In this document: positions 48,827 to 59,738 of the stretch, piece after piece
How the letters are laid out: each line of letters opens with the position of its first letter
Position numbering within the stretch: the first letter of the stretch is position 1
Assembly: GCA_030765055.1 (NCBI GenBank)
Contig: CM060951.1
Span: 47,348,715-47,412,714 of the forward strand
Direction: 5' to 3'
Source of the DNA: Mantis religiosa
Taxonomy: Eukaryota > Arthropoda > Insecta > Mantodea > Mantidae
DNA: 64,000 nucleotides
Program-made: the position numbers and the translations under genes
The notes under the pieces: generated by a model
The model's input: the letters and a program-made list of their open reading frames with translations, nothing else
The model's database searches: none
What the model was told of the DNA's origin: nothing

Positions 48827-48939
48827 GTATATTAAAATGTTATTTGTATGGCACGTAAAGTAATATATACTTTGCGATTATAATTATTTTCAGGCAGCAT
48901 TTTATATAGTTCATGACATTTTAAGGGATTCTGAATTAG

Positions 48940-49197
48940 TTAAAAAAGTTACAATTTCTAAACAAATATGTAAGTAAAAACGTTTGGGAGTCAGAAATTA
49001 TAGAAGTAAGAAGACCTGAAAGATTATGAATTGAAAGACAAGAATTGAAAAGATCAGATAGAATAAAAGAAAGAATTATAAGAGAAAATTTTAATGCAAA
49101 TGGATCCTTAAATTTAATAATAGAAGAAGAGGAAATTGAACAAATTGGAGAAGATATAGAAGAGGAAGAGAATCTATTAGATGAGGAACGAGAGTAG
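48940..49197 (+). pseudogene. possible retroelement polyprotein C-terminal tail
   Basis: One frame from about 48940 to the TAG at 49195 is open except for one TGA (within PERL.IERQ): it reads LKKLQFLNKYVSKNVWESEI, then IEVRRPERL, RQELKRSDRIKERIIREN, and ends in a very acidic IIEEEEIEQIGEDIEEEENL LDEERE. Such highly charged tails occur at the end of some LTR retroelement polyproteins. No integrase or RT motif is present, so the assignment is inference only. It is plus strand, opposite to the adjacent LTR at 48394-48826. Confidence 0.35.
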
Positions 49198-49548
49198 TTA
49201 AATAGAAAATATTATGTGGTTTCGACCGGCAGATAAGAGTGGGCAGAAAGAAGAAGAACTACCAAAGAAATAATTACTGAAATTTTATATTATTTATATG
49301 GATTTAGTGTATATTTGTAAAAATAAATATGAATTATTGTGTGTAGGATCAGAATTTGATAAAAAGTATCTCAATAGTTAATATTAAAAGAATGTATTGT
49401 TTGTTTAAAATTATATTTAATCATCATCTAAATAGAGATGTAATATCTAAATTTCTTTTTGAATTATATGTTTAATTAAGAAGATTAAAATAAGAAAAGA
49501 AAAGAAAAGAACAAATAAATTTATTATTGTTGTGGTTAATTTAAAAAT
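49198..49548. other. very AT-rich DNA, no gene recognised
   Basis: No recognised content. Confidence 0.45.
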
Positions 49549-49768
49549 AAGTGCTGGTTACCAGTACTTTTAAATATATGTTATAAATAAAATATATTCA
49601 GCTGAGACTTTTAAAGTTCAAATTAGAATTGCTGGCTTCCAGCAATTATTAGTAGCACTTTGTAGTTTTGTATAGCTCTTGTTATTTAAATTTATCTGTA
49701 ATGTTTGGCTAAGTAGTAAAAGACAATTAGTATTGTGTTCAGTAGAGATTTGCTGGTTACCAGTGAAT
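49549..49768 (+). other. three related 9-bp hairpins
   Basis: Stems at 49549-49569, 49627-49647 and 49748-49768 share the plan (4 variable bases)CTGG, a 3-base loop (TTA, CTT, TTA), CCAG(variable). The middle stem is perfect; the first has one and the third two non-Watson-Crick pairs, and all three of these are G:U-compatible in RNA read from the plus strand. They lie in AT-rich sequence after a possible retroelement coding tail. Confidence 0.75.
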
Positions 49769-49926
49769 TTTGTTGTATTATAGGTATTAGTAGTTTTTGT
49801 TTTTTGTTTTGTGATTTATCAATTTTGTTTTTGCAGCTTTGTAGCTGTATAAGTCTGAAACAATTATGTATTATTAATAATGTAGTGTTTTATTAAGAAA
49901 AAATAAATGTAAAATTTGAATGTGTG

Positions 49927-49953
49927 CCCCGGTATAGTTTCAAGGAGCCGGGG
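49927..49953 (+). other. GC-rich hairpin CCCCGG/CCGGGG
   Basis: Perfect 6-bp stem at 49927-49932 and 49948-49953 with a 15-base loop (TATAGTTTCAAGGAG), standing alone in AT-rich sequence. Function unknown. Confidence 0.7.
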
Positions 49954-50375
49954 TATGATATTCAGATTTTATTTTATTTTATTTTAGTTCAAAGTTTTTT
50001 AACTGTTATTTGTATTGTTCGCAATTTCGATTATGTGTTTACCTCCTTTTTGTTATATAACAGACTTTGATTGTCATTCCTCCAATAGCGAACAGCTCAT
50101 TTTGGTTAAATAAAAAAGAAGAAAAAACATCCGCACACCCACTCACATACACACACAAGTATAATATTACAGCATTACGGTGCGTTGCATACTGCGAAAC
50201 AGCCTATTCATTCCTAAATGTCGGATCAACTCTTCTGCAGTGCATTTTGTAATAACATAAAGCACTGCTCCACCACTGGCTTTTACACTACTTGTGTGTT
50301 GTAAACAGCAAACGACGAGAGGAGGGTTAGAGATCGCTTTTCATGTGGTGGCACATAGGTCCTAGAATACCCATC
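49954..50375. other. AT-rich DNA, no gene recognised
   Basis: No recognised content up to the target TA of the next mariner. Confidence 0.45.
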
Positions 50376-50377
50376 TA

Positions 50378-51259
50378 CGAGGTGTGTCCGTAAAATAATG
50401 CCGCCAAGGCGCTGGGGCCGTGAGGAACGCTATTACGTGAGATCCGGCAACACTGGCCTGTAGCTTTGTTTCACCTCTTCAAATTCCCAACACAACGAAC
50501 CCGTTGCAACCATGTCTTGGCTGGGCAGCCGTTTGCAATGGAGCTTCCTATCACTTCCGCCGCCAATTGCGAGTTTCGTTCAGTGATCAGTTTTTTTGAG
50601 TGCCAAGGGCACTACTCCAACTGAATTCAACTGACAGTTATGCGAGGTCTATTTGACGTCAAAAACGTGCGAAAGTGGGTCAGAGTGTTCGAAGACGGAC
50701 GTACAGACGTCCATGACGAACAGCGTTCTGGTTGGCCTTCGGTTTCAGTCGAAACAATTGCAAAAGTGGAGCAAGAAATGCTTAAAGATCGGCGTGTGAC
50801 AGTTCGCAAGCTGTGCGAACTTATCCCTGAAGTCAGTAAGACTACGATTGGCAAGATTTGCATTATCGCAGGGTGTGTGAGAGGTGGGTCCCCAAAAAGC
50901 TCACCGAAGACCATAAACGGATGGGACATCCTCAACCATCACCCTATAGTCCAGACTTAGCACCTAGTGATTATCATCTGTTTCCTGAGTTGAAGTCACA
51001 CGTGGATGGAACACATTTCCAGACCGACGATGATTTGAAAAACGAGGTTGAGCGCTACCTGCGCAACTTGGGGGGAGAGTGCTATGACAATAGTATACAA
51101 AAACTGCCACAGCGTATGCAAAAGTGCATCGATCACAATGGTGATTACGTTGAAAAATAGCTGTAAGTACCGCCTTTCCATAAATGTAACATCCACTGAC
51201 AATAAATATGTTTTCTATATTAAATAAAATTGGAGACATTATTTTACGGGCACGCCTCG
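50378..51259 (+). mobile_element. mariner element lacking its catalytic centre
   Basis: TA-flanked (50376-50377 and 51260-51261) with well-matched terminal inverted repeats: left CGAGGTGTGTCCGTAAAATA, right (minus) CGAGGCGTGCCCGTAAAATA. The transposase remnant begins near 50560 (NCEFRSVISFFECQG), continues in the 50640-50960 frame with NVRKWVRVFEDGRTDVHDEQ, RSGWPSVS, VEQEMLKDRRVTVRKLCELI and VSKTTIGKI, then after a frameshift gives WVPKKLTEDHKRMG and jumps straight to PYSPDLAPSDYHLF (third D), ending NSIQKLPQRMQKCIDHNGDY. The stretch of about 150 residues with DETW and HDNARPH is missing. At 882 bp the element is about 400 bp shorter than a full mariner. It could only have moved with help from another copy. 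Confidence 0.93.
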
Positions 51260-51261
51260 TA

Positions 51262-51959
51262 GAACAAGAAGTAGTAAGTACTCCTTGTTCCGGCTTCAAA
51301 AGTCTTTCCATTTTCTTCGAAGTCCAGAACAATCTCTTCTTCTACATTTATACTTTGCCGTCTACTTATGGATTGTACTGCTCTGCATTATTTCTATGTT
51401 TTATTTCTACTAAGTCTATTTTCGTCTGTATTATTGTGTGATGTAAATTTTAAGTCACTTCTAATGCATGGCTTTCGAATTCTAAGTACACCCACACATC
51501 ATTTTATCAGTTTTTAAAAATTACGTTCTACTTCACTTTTGATAACTTAGAAAAAAATAATATACATAAAATACTGATGCTATCTAATTTTATAAAGCTG
51601 TATATTATTGTTACTTTTTCCTCGAAGATCTTTTTATTGTACAGCATATTGCCTGAGAAGCTTGCAATTTATTCTGAAGACATTCCCACGGCTGATTCAG
51701 ATTTACTGTTGATCCGAGCTTTTTAAGAATAAATATCTACATCAGTGAAGAATATGACTTTAAAGCGCATATAAATACCACCTTATGATGAATACGAGTT
51801 TAACAGCTCTCCAGTATGCAAGGAAAATTTTTCTCGAAATTCTAGCCAATCCAAACAACACTTTGATTTTAAAAATTATTTTCTGAAAACTATTATAAAC
51901 GATATTGACTAAAATCCCTAATATTTATGTACTTGCATACAAAATAAATACCACGAATT
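51262..51959. other. AT-rich DNA, no gene recognised
   Basis: No recognised content. Confidence 0.45.
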
Positions 51960-52000
51960 GTTCACTTTCCTCTCCGGCAGCCAGCGAGGTGCGTGTGTCT
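51960..52000 (-). repeat. fragment shared with 21326-21356
   Basis: TTCACTTTCCTCTCCGGCAG and CCAGCGAGGTG resemble 21326-21356 (about 25 of 30 bases by eye). It may be a trace of the same possible Penelope-like end. Confidence 0.4.
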
Positions 52001-54136
52001 ATATGATATGTTTTCTCGCGCCTGCCGATGTATGACACATTGCTGTCCAGAAGACATGATTACATCTGAACAGTGTATACATGCACTGGACTCGCCGTGT
52101 GTGTGCGACAGCCTGAGGTAAACATCTCTGTGTTGCGAATTTTTTCCGATACGCCTTCTCACTTTGACATGTATGTGACGTCCAATTCATTCGGAAATAT
52201 TGTTTCGCAATTTTATACAACCGGTTAACATTAAGGGATAGACATACGCGATGTACATGGAAAGATTATAACATATTAAAGCTTTTGCGAGTCGCTCTTA
52301 AACAGATGATTTTTATACTTTCTTGTATGTACGACAACAAATCCGTAATTAAGATGAAGCAGCTAAAAATAACCTGTGGTAAGAACAATTTATAGAATAG
52401 GCTGTAGCGATATGAAATTCAGTGATTCTGGGTAAAGGAAGTTTAATCGCATTGCAACCTACCACATCAAAGGATTTTGAATGCAAACTATTCCCGAAGG
52501 AAAACCAAAAGCATTAACTGCAAGGAATTCGATGCTGGCATATTTCGGCATTTTGGATAAAGTGTTATCTCATGCTCACTATTTACATAATTCCAGGAAC
52601 AACAGTTACGTTGTGAATTTTGTTTTAAATTGCTTTCCCCACACACCATGCATGGATTAACACCACAATTTTATGGTAAACACATTTATGACACAGCTTA
52701 CAACTAACAAAGAAGGGTAAAATCACAGCGTCTCTCATATTTTTGAAGAGCAGCTTATCTCTTGACTGATAAAGAAGTTCAAACTTGCGTTTGCCTTGCT
52801 GAGATTTACCCCCTTTTTATCGTGGCTTGCGTCAAAAGGCACAAAAAATAGGAGGAGCAGAATTTACAGGTCTTATCTTCATGTACTTCCTCTAGAGGCA
52901 TGCGCTAATGAGCACGAGATTAAGATTAGTCTAATGAGGCATTTCAAGAATTCCTTCAGGATTTGCTGTATGGGTCAGAGAACACCAGTTATCTGCAAAC
53001 CCTTTTAATGGCAAATACTCCAAACATCAATTAGTGCAACTTGTGTGTGCAGAAATGCAGATTTAATGAAGACTCACTGAGAGGGGGTCAGATGTGTAAT
53101 TTCTAAAGATTGTATGTCATATGTACGGCTTTCGGTATTGAAATTCCGTATGGGAAAATAATTTACTCATTACGCAGCTACTTTATAATTTACCGACTGA
53201 TATACAAATTCAGCTTTAAAATTATTATTAATTATTTATATTATTATTTTCCATTATTTATATTATTCTTTTTATTATTACCTATTAAATGTGATGTGTT
53301 AGATGCACATGGCTTCCTTTAGCCAACAAATTATTCTTATAAATCTTATTGTTCTACTCCTATCTTAATCGAGAAATCGCTTTACTGAAAGTCCTTGGAG
53401 GGAGTAAGGGAACATAGTTAACACTTATTTCATAAGCATATTGGAATCTAATGGTTTAAAATTCTGTTCACTTTACTAGATCACAAAAGACTGAAGAATA
53501 ACAATAGAACAGCGAATAGCAATTTTTACTTTGTGAAAAGTGTAAGTAAAGTCTCCCACAATAACAAAAAATTCGCAAATGGTTAATGCCACAAAAAGTA
53601 TTTGAAAAACTTGTAAACTTAGAGGTCTACATTTTCTGGATGAAAAAATGTGTTTACTTCTTACGGCTTATAAATAATAATTCAGTCATAATGAAGACTC
53701 CGCATAGGCTATTTTCAAAAAATGCCCATTATGGTTCACAAGTATTTTCATTTAAAATGAAAATACTTTGGCCAGCAGTTTGTGGTGGAGAATTTTGTTT
53801 GCATTCTTTGTGCTGCATTCTTGGAAGATGGCTGAATTTTTCGTTTTTAGGCATAATGTTACTTACAGACAGATCATTTTGTTAAAATATGTACGTACTT
53901 AAGTAGAATGCAATACTCTTTATACTTACTGCTTATTGACCATATCAGCTGAATAGAAATTACTTTTTATTTAGTATTAATATTCTTAATTTCTACAACT
54001 GAACTTTTGGTCAAATGAAATATACAAATTACTAGAATGTTTGCAAAGAAGCTTATAAAAAAGCAAACTTATATAACTGTAATGGACAGAAGAAAGTTTC
54101 CTTCTTAGAAAGTACACATTATTACGGACTTATAAC
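52001..54136. other. AT-rich DNA, no gene recognised
   Basis: About 2.1 kb without recognised content. The 99-codon frame at 53586-53885 shows no family motif. Confidence 0.45.
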
Positions 54137-54335
54137 CTCTGTAGCGTAGGTGGTAGTGTGTCAGCCTTACGTTCAAGAATTCCCGAGTTCGAATCCGGCA
54201 GGGGTGTTATCTGGTTAAAGTTCTTTCTGGGGGTATTCTGTATCCTGAAAGATGAATGCCGGGTAACTAAGGTCTATGGACCCTGGGATCATTTGAGCAA
54301 GGTTCATTCACCCATTTCAATCATCATGGGACGTA
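54137..54335 (+). mobile_element. tRNA-derived SINE, family D, diverged
   Basis: The head GTAGCGTAGGTGGTAGTGTG and B box GAGTTCGAATC, with body words GAAAGATGAATGCCGGGTAA and CTATGGACCCTGGGATCATT, match the family but with small deletions. The 3' end and target duplication were not identified. Confidence 0.82.
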
Positions 54336-55346
54336 GTAAAGGGTTTCTGTACATTTCAAATAACGGAGAAAGTCATTTAGATATTAAAACATCTGGTCCT
54401 ATAGTTTTCTTCTAGACAATTAGGATCTCTCATTATCCTGCTGCTTCAAGAAAAACAAAGGAAGGTATTGTTACCCCGTTAAAATATAAGGAAACTATAT
54501 AATTTTTTATGAATTAACTGAACTATAAACCATTACTTGCAAAATATAGAGACAAAAAGAATGCCTATGCAGTAAACCCTTAGGAACAACACTTATTTGC
54601 TAATTAGTAGCGAAGGTAAATGCTAAATGATTCCAAATTATAAGTCTTTTGCGCAATGCTTTGCGGACAGTATTCGATAGGTTATGGAAAAGCTATAAAA
54701 TAAAATTAGACGACTCAGCGTAATTTATAAAAGTATGATACCCTTAGATATTGTAGGTAGATACAGGTATCACGCTAACATTGGTTTTACATTTACAATG
54801 AAACCAATTTTCATAACAGGGTTCCGCTTCGGAGGCCTGGTGCACATTTATATATCCAAACTTTCTATGGAATATATTTCAGAAATTAACAACCTTAAAT
54901 ATTATTCTATTTACATTCTAGAGTCGTTAAACAGTGCCCTAAGTAATTTCCCCAGAAATTTATAGTTACTTTATGTCCATACAGAAAATATGAAGGCTTT
55001 GGGAGTGGTTTCACCATGACATAACAGTGAAATGTAGTTTTTCGCAGTGCATACTCGTATATCTCAACTAATCGATTAGGTACGCTGCTGCCTCACGTGC
55101 TACTCTTTCATTTGTTTGTATGCTTGGCATCTGGCTGAGTCCAAAACTGACGTCTTTTATTCATGTCTGTATCGATTCTGGAGGTCGATAACTGTGTCAT
55201 TACGGCGCTCATCAGGTACAGGAAGGATAAAAATCGCTAACCTCTCGGATTTTAGATAATCTGTGGTGCAAACGTCTTAAAGAACCTGCCAAACAGTTAC
55301 TGGAACGGTGGCTCTTCAAGTTTTACTTTAAATAACTTCACATTTG
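54336..55346. other. AT-rich DNA, no gene recognised
   Basis: No recognised content. Confidence 0.45.
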
Positions 55347-55560
55347 AATTACGGCGAGCGAGATATTACACGGTAACGCATGAGATTGTCGGGTTCGATT
55401 TCCGTCACCTGCCCACTCTGATATTGGACATTCATATTCGCCTGAGACACTAGAGGATAGCTTTGTTGACGTGTCCTTCATCGCCTCCTCTAGCAGTTCT
55501 AGCAGTGGGAACCTGGAACTCTTAGGCCCGGCACACACGGCGAGATTTACCTCTCCAGAT
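55347..55560 (+). mobile_element. possible tRNA-derived SINE
   Basis: GCGAGCGAGATATTACACGG (weak A box) and GGGTTCGATTTCC (B box, 55389-55401), followed by a moderately GC-rich body ending about 55560. Only one copy is in the window and no target duplication was seen. The minus-strand frame at 55338-55538 lies over it. Confidence 0.45.
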
Positions 55561-55591
55561 CACCTCTTTTACGTGGTCGGTGGGCAGATGG

Positions 55592-55950
55592 ATGCATGAT
55601 AACTACCAGGTCATCAACACCCTTTGAAAACAAATCATGGCAAAGGCCAGATATAAAGATAACTACACAATATAAACATTCTTTTTTTAAAATAAAAACA
55701 TTACAAATAAATACATACAGTTATCCTTTCAGTATCGTGTCCCTGTTGGGCCGCAAGAACCAAAGTAATCAACAGGATAGCCCACCACTGATGGGTACCA
55801 ACCAGGACAGGCTTCATCCGCCAACCATGTAAGAGAGATGGTATACTGGGACGTTTGTAACGGGCCGATACTTCGAAGTGCCTGTCTGCAGTCTTCAGCT
55901 GCTTTGATTCCTTCACTTCATCCCTTCTTCCTCAGGGAAAGATCTAAGTG
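55592..55950 (-). mobile_element. LINE 3' end, relative of 31927-32317
   Basis: On the minus strand its 3' end has AAAGGGTGTTGATGACCTGG and GTAGTTATCATGCATCC, matching the loop region of the 31.95 kb hairpin (TGACC..GTAGTT), with the arms no longer fully paired. Farther in, CTTTGCCATGATTTG corresponds to ATTGCCATGAATTAG at 32 kb. The 5' boundary is approximate and the coding part is not recognisable. Confidence 0.55.
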
Positions 55951-57262
55951 GCATTGAACGCAATTGTTTAGAAGAGCTCCCATAATTGGGAAAACTTTGA
56001 ATTCTCATTCTGATTTGTTTTATATTAAAATCCTTACACCAAAATCTTTCTGGTCCCTCAAACAAATGTCGGGCTTATATACCTTCTCCACGATCCAACA
56101 GTTGACAGGAGAGTAAAAAGCGGCACAGTAGAAAATTAAGTCTGGCTATACAACAAGAACAAAGAACACGGGGTAAAGAAGGCAAAATTAGGTCATTAGC
56201 TTTATATAACCGAACTACATGCCGTAAGTACTTTCAACAAATGACTAAAACATGTCAGAAGTTAAACTGACTGTAAATAAGCAAGTTATATAATTTCAAT
56301 GAACGATGACTTTCTTCTACTTCTTCTTAATTATATAAACTTATTAATGAAAAACTGAAAATCATGAGCAAATAATCTTTTATATATAATATAAATTTTT
56401 TGGAAAAAACAAATATAATAGTAAATTTGTTTAGAGCACTCTTCCCATTTTTGAATAGGTAGGTATATTCATCTCAAGTTACGGGAAATGAAAATTCTCT
56501 TGGGACAGAATTCCTTGCATTGCTAAACGAATGACGCTCTCCAACCTTTCATAGCGTTGGACCGGCATTGCCTTCTTTCACAACAGCCTCATTTTAATCT
56601 AATCTACAGTTCATCTTTAATCATCATTGAGCGCATGAAATACACTCTGCAGCTGACGCTACAAACTGGTTTCTTAATGGAAGTCTCTCTGCACTTTTTA
56701 AACGCTTTACCCATCCCTTTACAAACTAATGCTTATGCACGCATCTCCATATTCACGCTGAAGTCTCTCGTGTATTTTTTCTGTAAACCAGCAATTTAAT
56801 CACTCACGCTGCTGGACCGAAATATGAGTTGCAGTAATCGAATAATATTGGCTAATAGGGTCAACTGACGGCAGCTAATGACATCAGGACTATACATAGA
56901 CAAAATATGGCATTTCATATGGCTGCAACCATTATGGAACAAGTATTTTTATCTTCTGTTCTGGACAGAATTCAATTCACGTGATAACTGTGATATTTCA
57001 CCACATTTTGGTAAAATGACCATAATTTTTGAAAATCGTGTTTAAAAATAATTAAAATATTTCGGTTTTGAAACAATTTATGTTGGCACTGAACCAGATT
57101 TTTTCTTCAGATATTAGAAAATCTAAGCCAGTATTTTCAGTAAATGCCAGGCAAAAACTTTTTCGACAATCTAGGTGCAGTTAGGAAAGTTAAGTAATTC
57201 CTCTGTGTATGGAAAATATAAAGAATTAACCATTTTTGTTCTTGAAGAGTTTTTATTTTCGG
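55951..57262. other. AT-rich DNA, no gene recognised
   Basis: No recognised content. Confidence 0.45.
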
Positions 57263-57276
57263 AAATCGATGCTTCG

Positions 57277-57621
57277 GTCCTGCGCCGTGGCGTAACGGGC
57301 TAACGCAGCATGCCTTGATCCCTGGCCACGGAAAGCGGCCCGGGTTCGATCCCACCCATGTGGTGGTGATTTTAGGTCCCGCGTATAGGACCGGTGCCCA
57401 CTCAGCATCGTGAGGAAAGTGAGGAGCTTACGCTAGGTAAGCGTTCCTGGTCACGAAAACCAACATTCCGGCTGGGGCATGCCGAGATGCTGACCACATC
57501 TCCTCCCCGTATCGGTTGGATGATCGTCCACCTCTGCCGTGTGTAATTGGGCGTGAGGCTTGCAGTCGGGTTGGTAGGCCTTGGCCCTCTAAGGGCTGTC
57601 GTGCCATGGGTTATTATTATT
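57277..57621 (+). mobile_element. tRNA-derived SINE with TTA tail and 14-bp target duplication
   Basis: Exact AAATCGATGCTTCG repeats at 57263-57276 and 57622-57635 define a 345-bp insertion. The head has GTGGCGTAACGGGCTAACGC (A-box region) and GGGTTCGATCCC (B box), followed by a GC-rich body and a 3' end GGCCCTCTAAGGGCTGTCGT, GCCATGGG, then TTATTATTATT. The 3' words resemble a tail common to insect LINE/SINE pairs, by recall. It is a young, well-preserved insertion. Confidence 0.94.
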
Positions 57622-57635
57622 AAATCGATGCTTCG

Positions 57636-58800
57636 AGATGTATATGTTAATCAGCATTATGCAAGAACGAAGCATCCAGTAAGTTAATTTTATTTCACTT
57701 TCCGTTTAAATGTCTTGTGATCGTTAAGCGGTGTAATTTAAAACAGAAAACTCATTTTCAAACTAACAGAACTAACCAGCAAGGGAAAAAAAAGTAAAAA
57801 CTGTCCCTAAGAAATATTGTACTTTCCGAGTCCAGTTAAAACAACCAAATATAGAAACAATGAAGTTAACGATAGCTTTATCATTTGTTGTACAACATAA
57901 ACAGACAATTCTAATCTTCCAATTTGTCCTATTCATGTAAGAGGTATTTAAAATACTCTTTTTGACAATTTTGGGAAGTTCCTTTTTAATATTTATATGT
58001 TTTGGTAGTTTCTAGTTATGATTTGATCACAGTCTGCTCTATAAACTATGGAATATGGTCACGTTTTTCGTATTTTCAAAGCTCATTAATTCATTAAAAG
58101 AAGACGCTCAGACTGTCAAATGCCCTTCATAATTTCTATTAATATTCTCTTGTCAAGAGATTAATGATGCTTTTAAAATAAGACTGTACGATTTCTGTTG
58201 TGATGTTGTAGATGTTTCCTTAGCCGAAGTAAAAAGCTTCCAAATATATGCACACATATTTAGCGATACTACACGCATTTAAACTTAAGATTAGTTTAAA
58301 AGTAAGCAATGTCTGCTTCGCATATTTGTTGCCGTCTTCAAAGAAAGCATTATAATGTGCAACATTTTCCGAGATTCAAATGGAGTAATGGGCAGAGCAG
58401 CGTGGGAAATGCACAGAAGGCACATAAAATGACAAGCAATTCGGAATAACCGTTGTTACGTAACTCGGCAGTAAAACACCGTAACGCCCTAACCTTGAGT
58501 TCTGTTATTCTGTTTGAAACTGCCATACTGGGAACTGTAGCGAATTTTGGAAGTTAGGTATAATTTGTGCTGTAGTCACCAGACCTAATCATCTAGACGG
58601 CGATGCACAACATGCGGCTCTTGCACCCACTGAAAACATGGTATGCAATTAAGTCGCTCTGCAAACAGCACTCTTAAAGCAGTTACTATGAGTCGTCTTT
58701 TTAAAGGAATTATCCATATTTTTTTTAAAACAGATGGACATTATTTTCCAATTACTATCAGACTGATATTTTTATTATAAAAGTGCAAATCGAGGATTGC
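57636..58800. other. AT-rich DNA, no gene recognised
   Basis: No recognised content. Confidence 0.45.
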
Positions 58801-59184
58801 ATGTTATTAAGAAGCAAGAAATTAGTTAAAAAAATGTATGTTAGAGATGAATTAGGAAATAAGGGTAGAAACGTTGGAGAAGAAGTAGAGGGACAAGTTA
58901 ATGATGAAGTAGGATCATGTAGGATAGAAGTAGGAAAAAATAAAGAAAATGAGATGCCGATGGAAAGGTTGGTCCAAATTTTGATAAGTATAGATGCTAA
59001 AATTGATAAAAATACAAATGATTTGAAACAATGTATAAGAGATTGCTATGCTAGTGTATCCCTGAAATTAAGCAACAGTTTTGCTAAAAATAATGTGAAA
59101 CAAGGATCAGAATCAAGTGAGAATGTATGTAATGGAGATAAAGATATATTAGTACAAAGTGTAGGTCAGAACAGTGTTCATTAG
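58801..59184 (+). CDS. hypothetical, gag-like charged protein (127 codons)
   Basis: An open frame from ATG at 58801 (an in-frame GTG lies six codons upstream, but ATG is the expected start) to the stop at 59182-59184. It begins LLRSKKLVKKMYVRDELGNK, is rich in Lys, Glu, Asn and Ile, and has a probable helical stretch MERLVQILISIDAKIDKNTN DLKQCIRDC about residues 59-87. No zinc knuckle, protease or other domain is seen. Basic N terminus plus short coiled-coil is compatible with the start of a gag protein from an LTR retroelement, but this is inference; it could also be chance. Directly downstream, after 20-30 bases, comes the mariner remnant at 59210-59736 on the other strand. Confidence 0.33.
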   Translation: MLLRSKKLVKKMYVRDELGNKGRNVGEEVEGQVNDEVGSCRIEVGKNKENEMPMERLVQILISIDAKIDKNTNDLKQCIRDCYASVSLKLSNSFAKNNVKQGSESSENVCNGDKDILVQSVGQNSVH

Positions 59185-59209
59185 TTAAAAAAATATGGCT
59201 AATTCCTTT

Positions 59210-59736
59210 AAAAATACGTTACATCTCCAACGCCTTTATCACGCATTTGACATAACCACTCCTTGGTTCACAACATTAGTTTCGTAGTCATGTTTTGCAA
59301 CAAGGAATTGTCTGAATTTCTTGAGATGAACAGAAAACACTCTTGAGGTCTATCCGTAGGGTGGGTGATCCAATTGCTCCCAACCAAATTATGTATATCA
59401 TCAGACCTTGGGTTAGTTTGGCTGTGTGTGGTCGGGCATTATCACTCATTATTGTTTACTCATAAACCTCACACAATTGGCAATGAATGTTTGCTGACGT
59501 AACATTCCTCGCATTCATAAAACGAATTACTGATCACACTGCATTGTCGGCCTGTCGTTCGATTGTTTTGAGCGCTCTGAAATGCTCTAAACAATAGGAA
59601 AATAAAACGTGACGGTCGCTGACAGTTGCGTCGGACTTCCTAATGAATGCAGGAAGTGATCCCGCATGTTCAAAATTACGATTGCAAAGCTTCAGCGGTA
59701 AAATATATAGATTCTTGATTTAAAAAACACCTCACG
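59210..59736 (-). mobile_element. mariner element lacking its centre
   Basis: One end, on the minus strand from 59736, is CGTGAGGTGTTTTTTAAATC next to a TA (59737-59738). Going on, MRNVTSANIHCQLCEVYE and, after one stop, TIMSDNARPHTAKLTQGLM, then in shifted frames GWEQLDHPPY and HLKKFRQFLVAKH, with KEWLCQMRDKGV close to the other end. The HTH words up to IMSDN join directly to NARPHTA: the DNA word for SDNA and DNAR is shared, so the deletion of the central part, including DETW, ran between short matching sequences. SPDLAP is also damaged. The second terminal repeat was not found. Confidence 0.8.
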
Positions 59737-59738
59737 TA

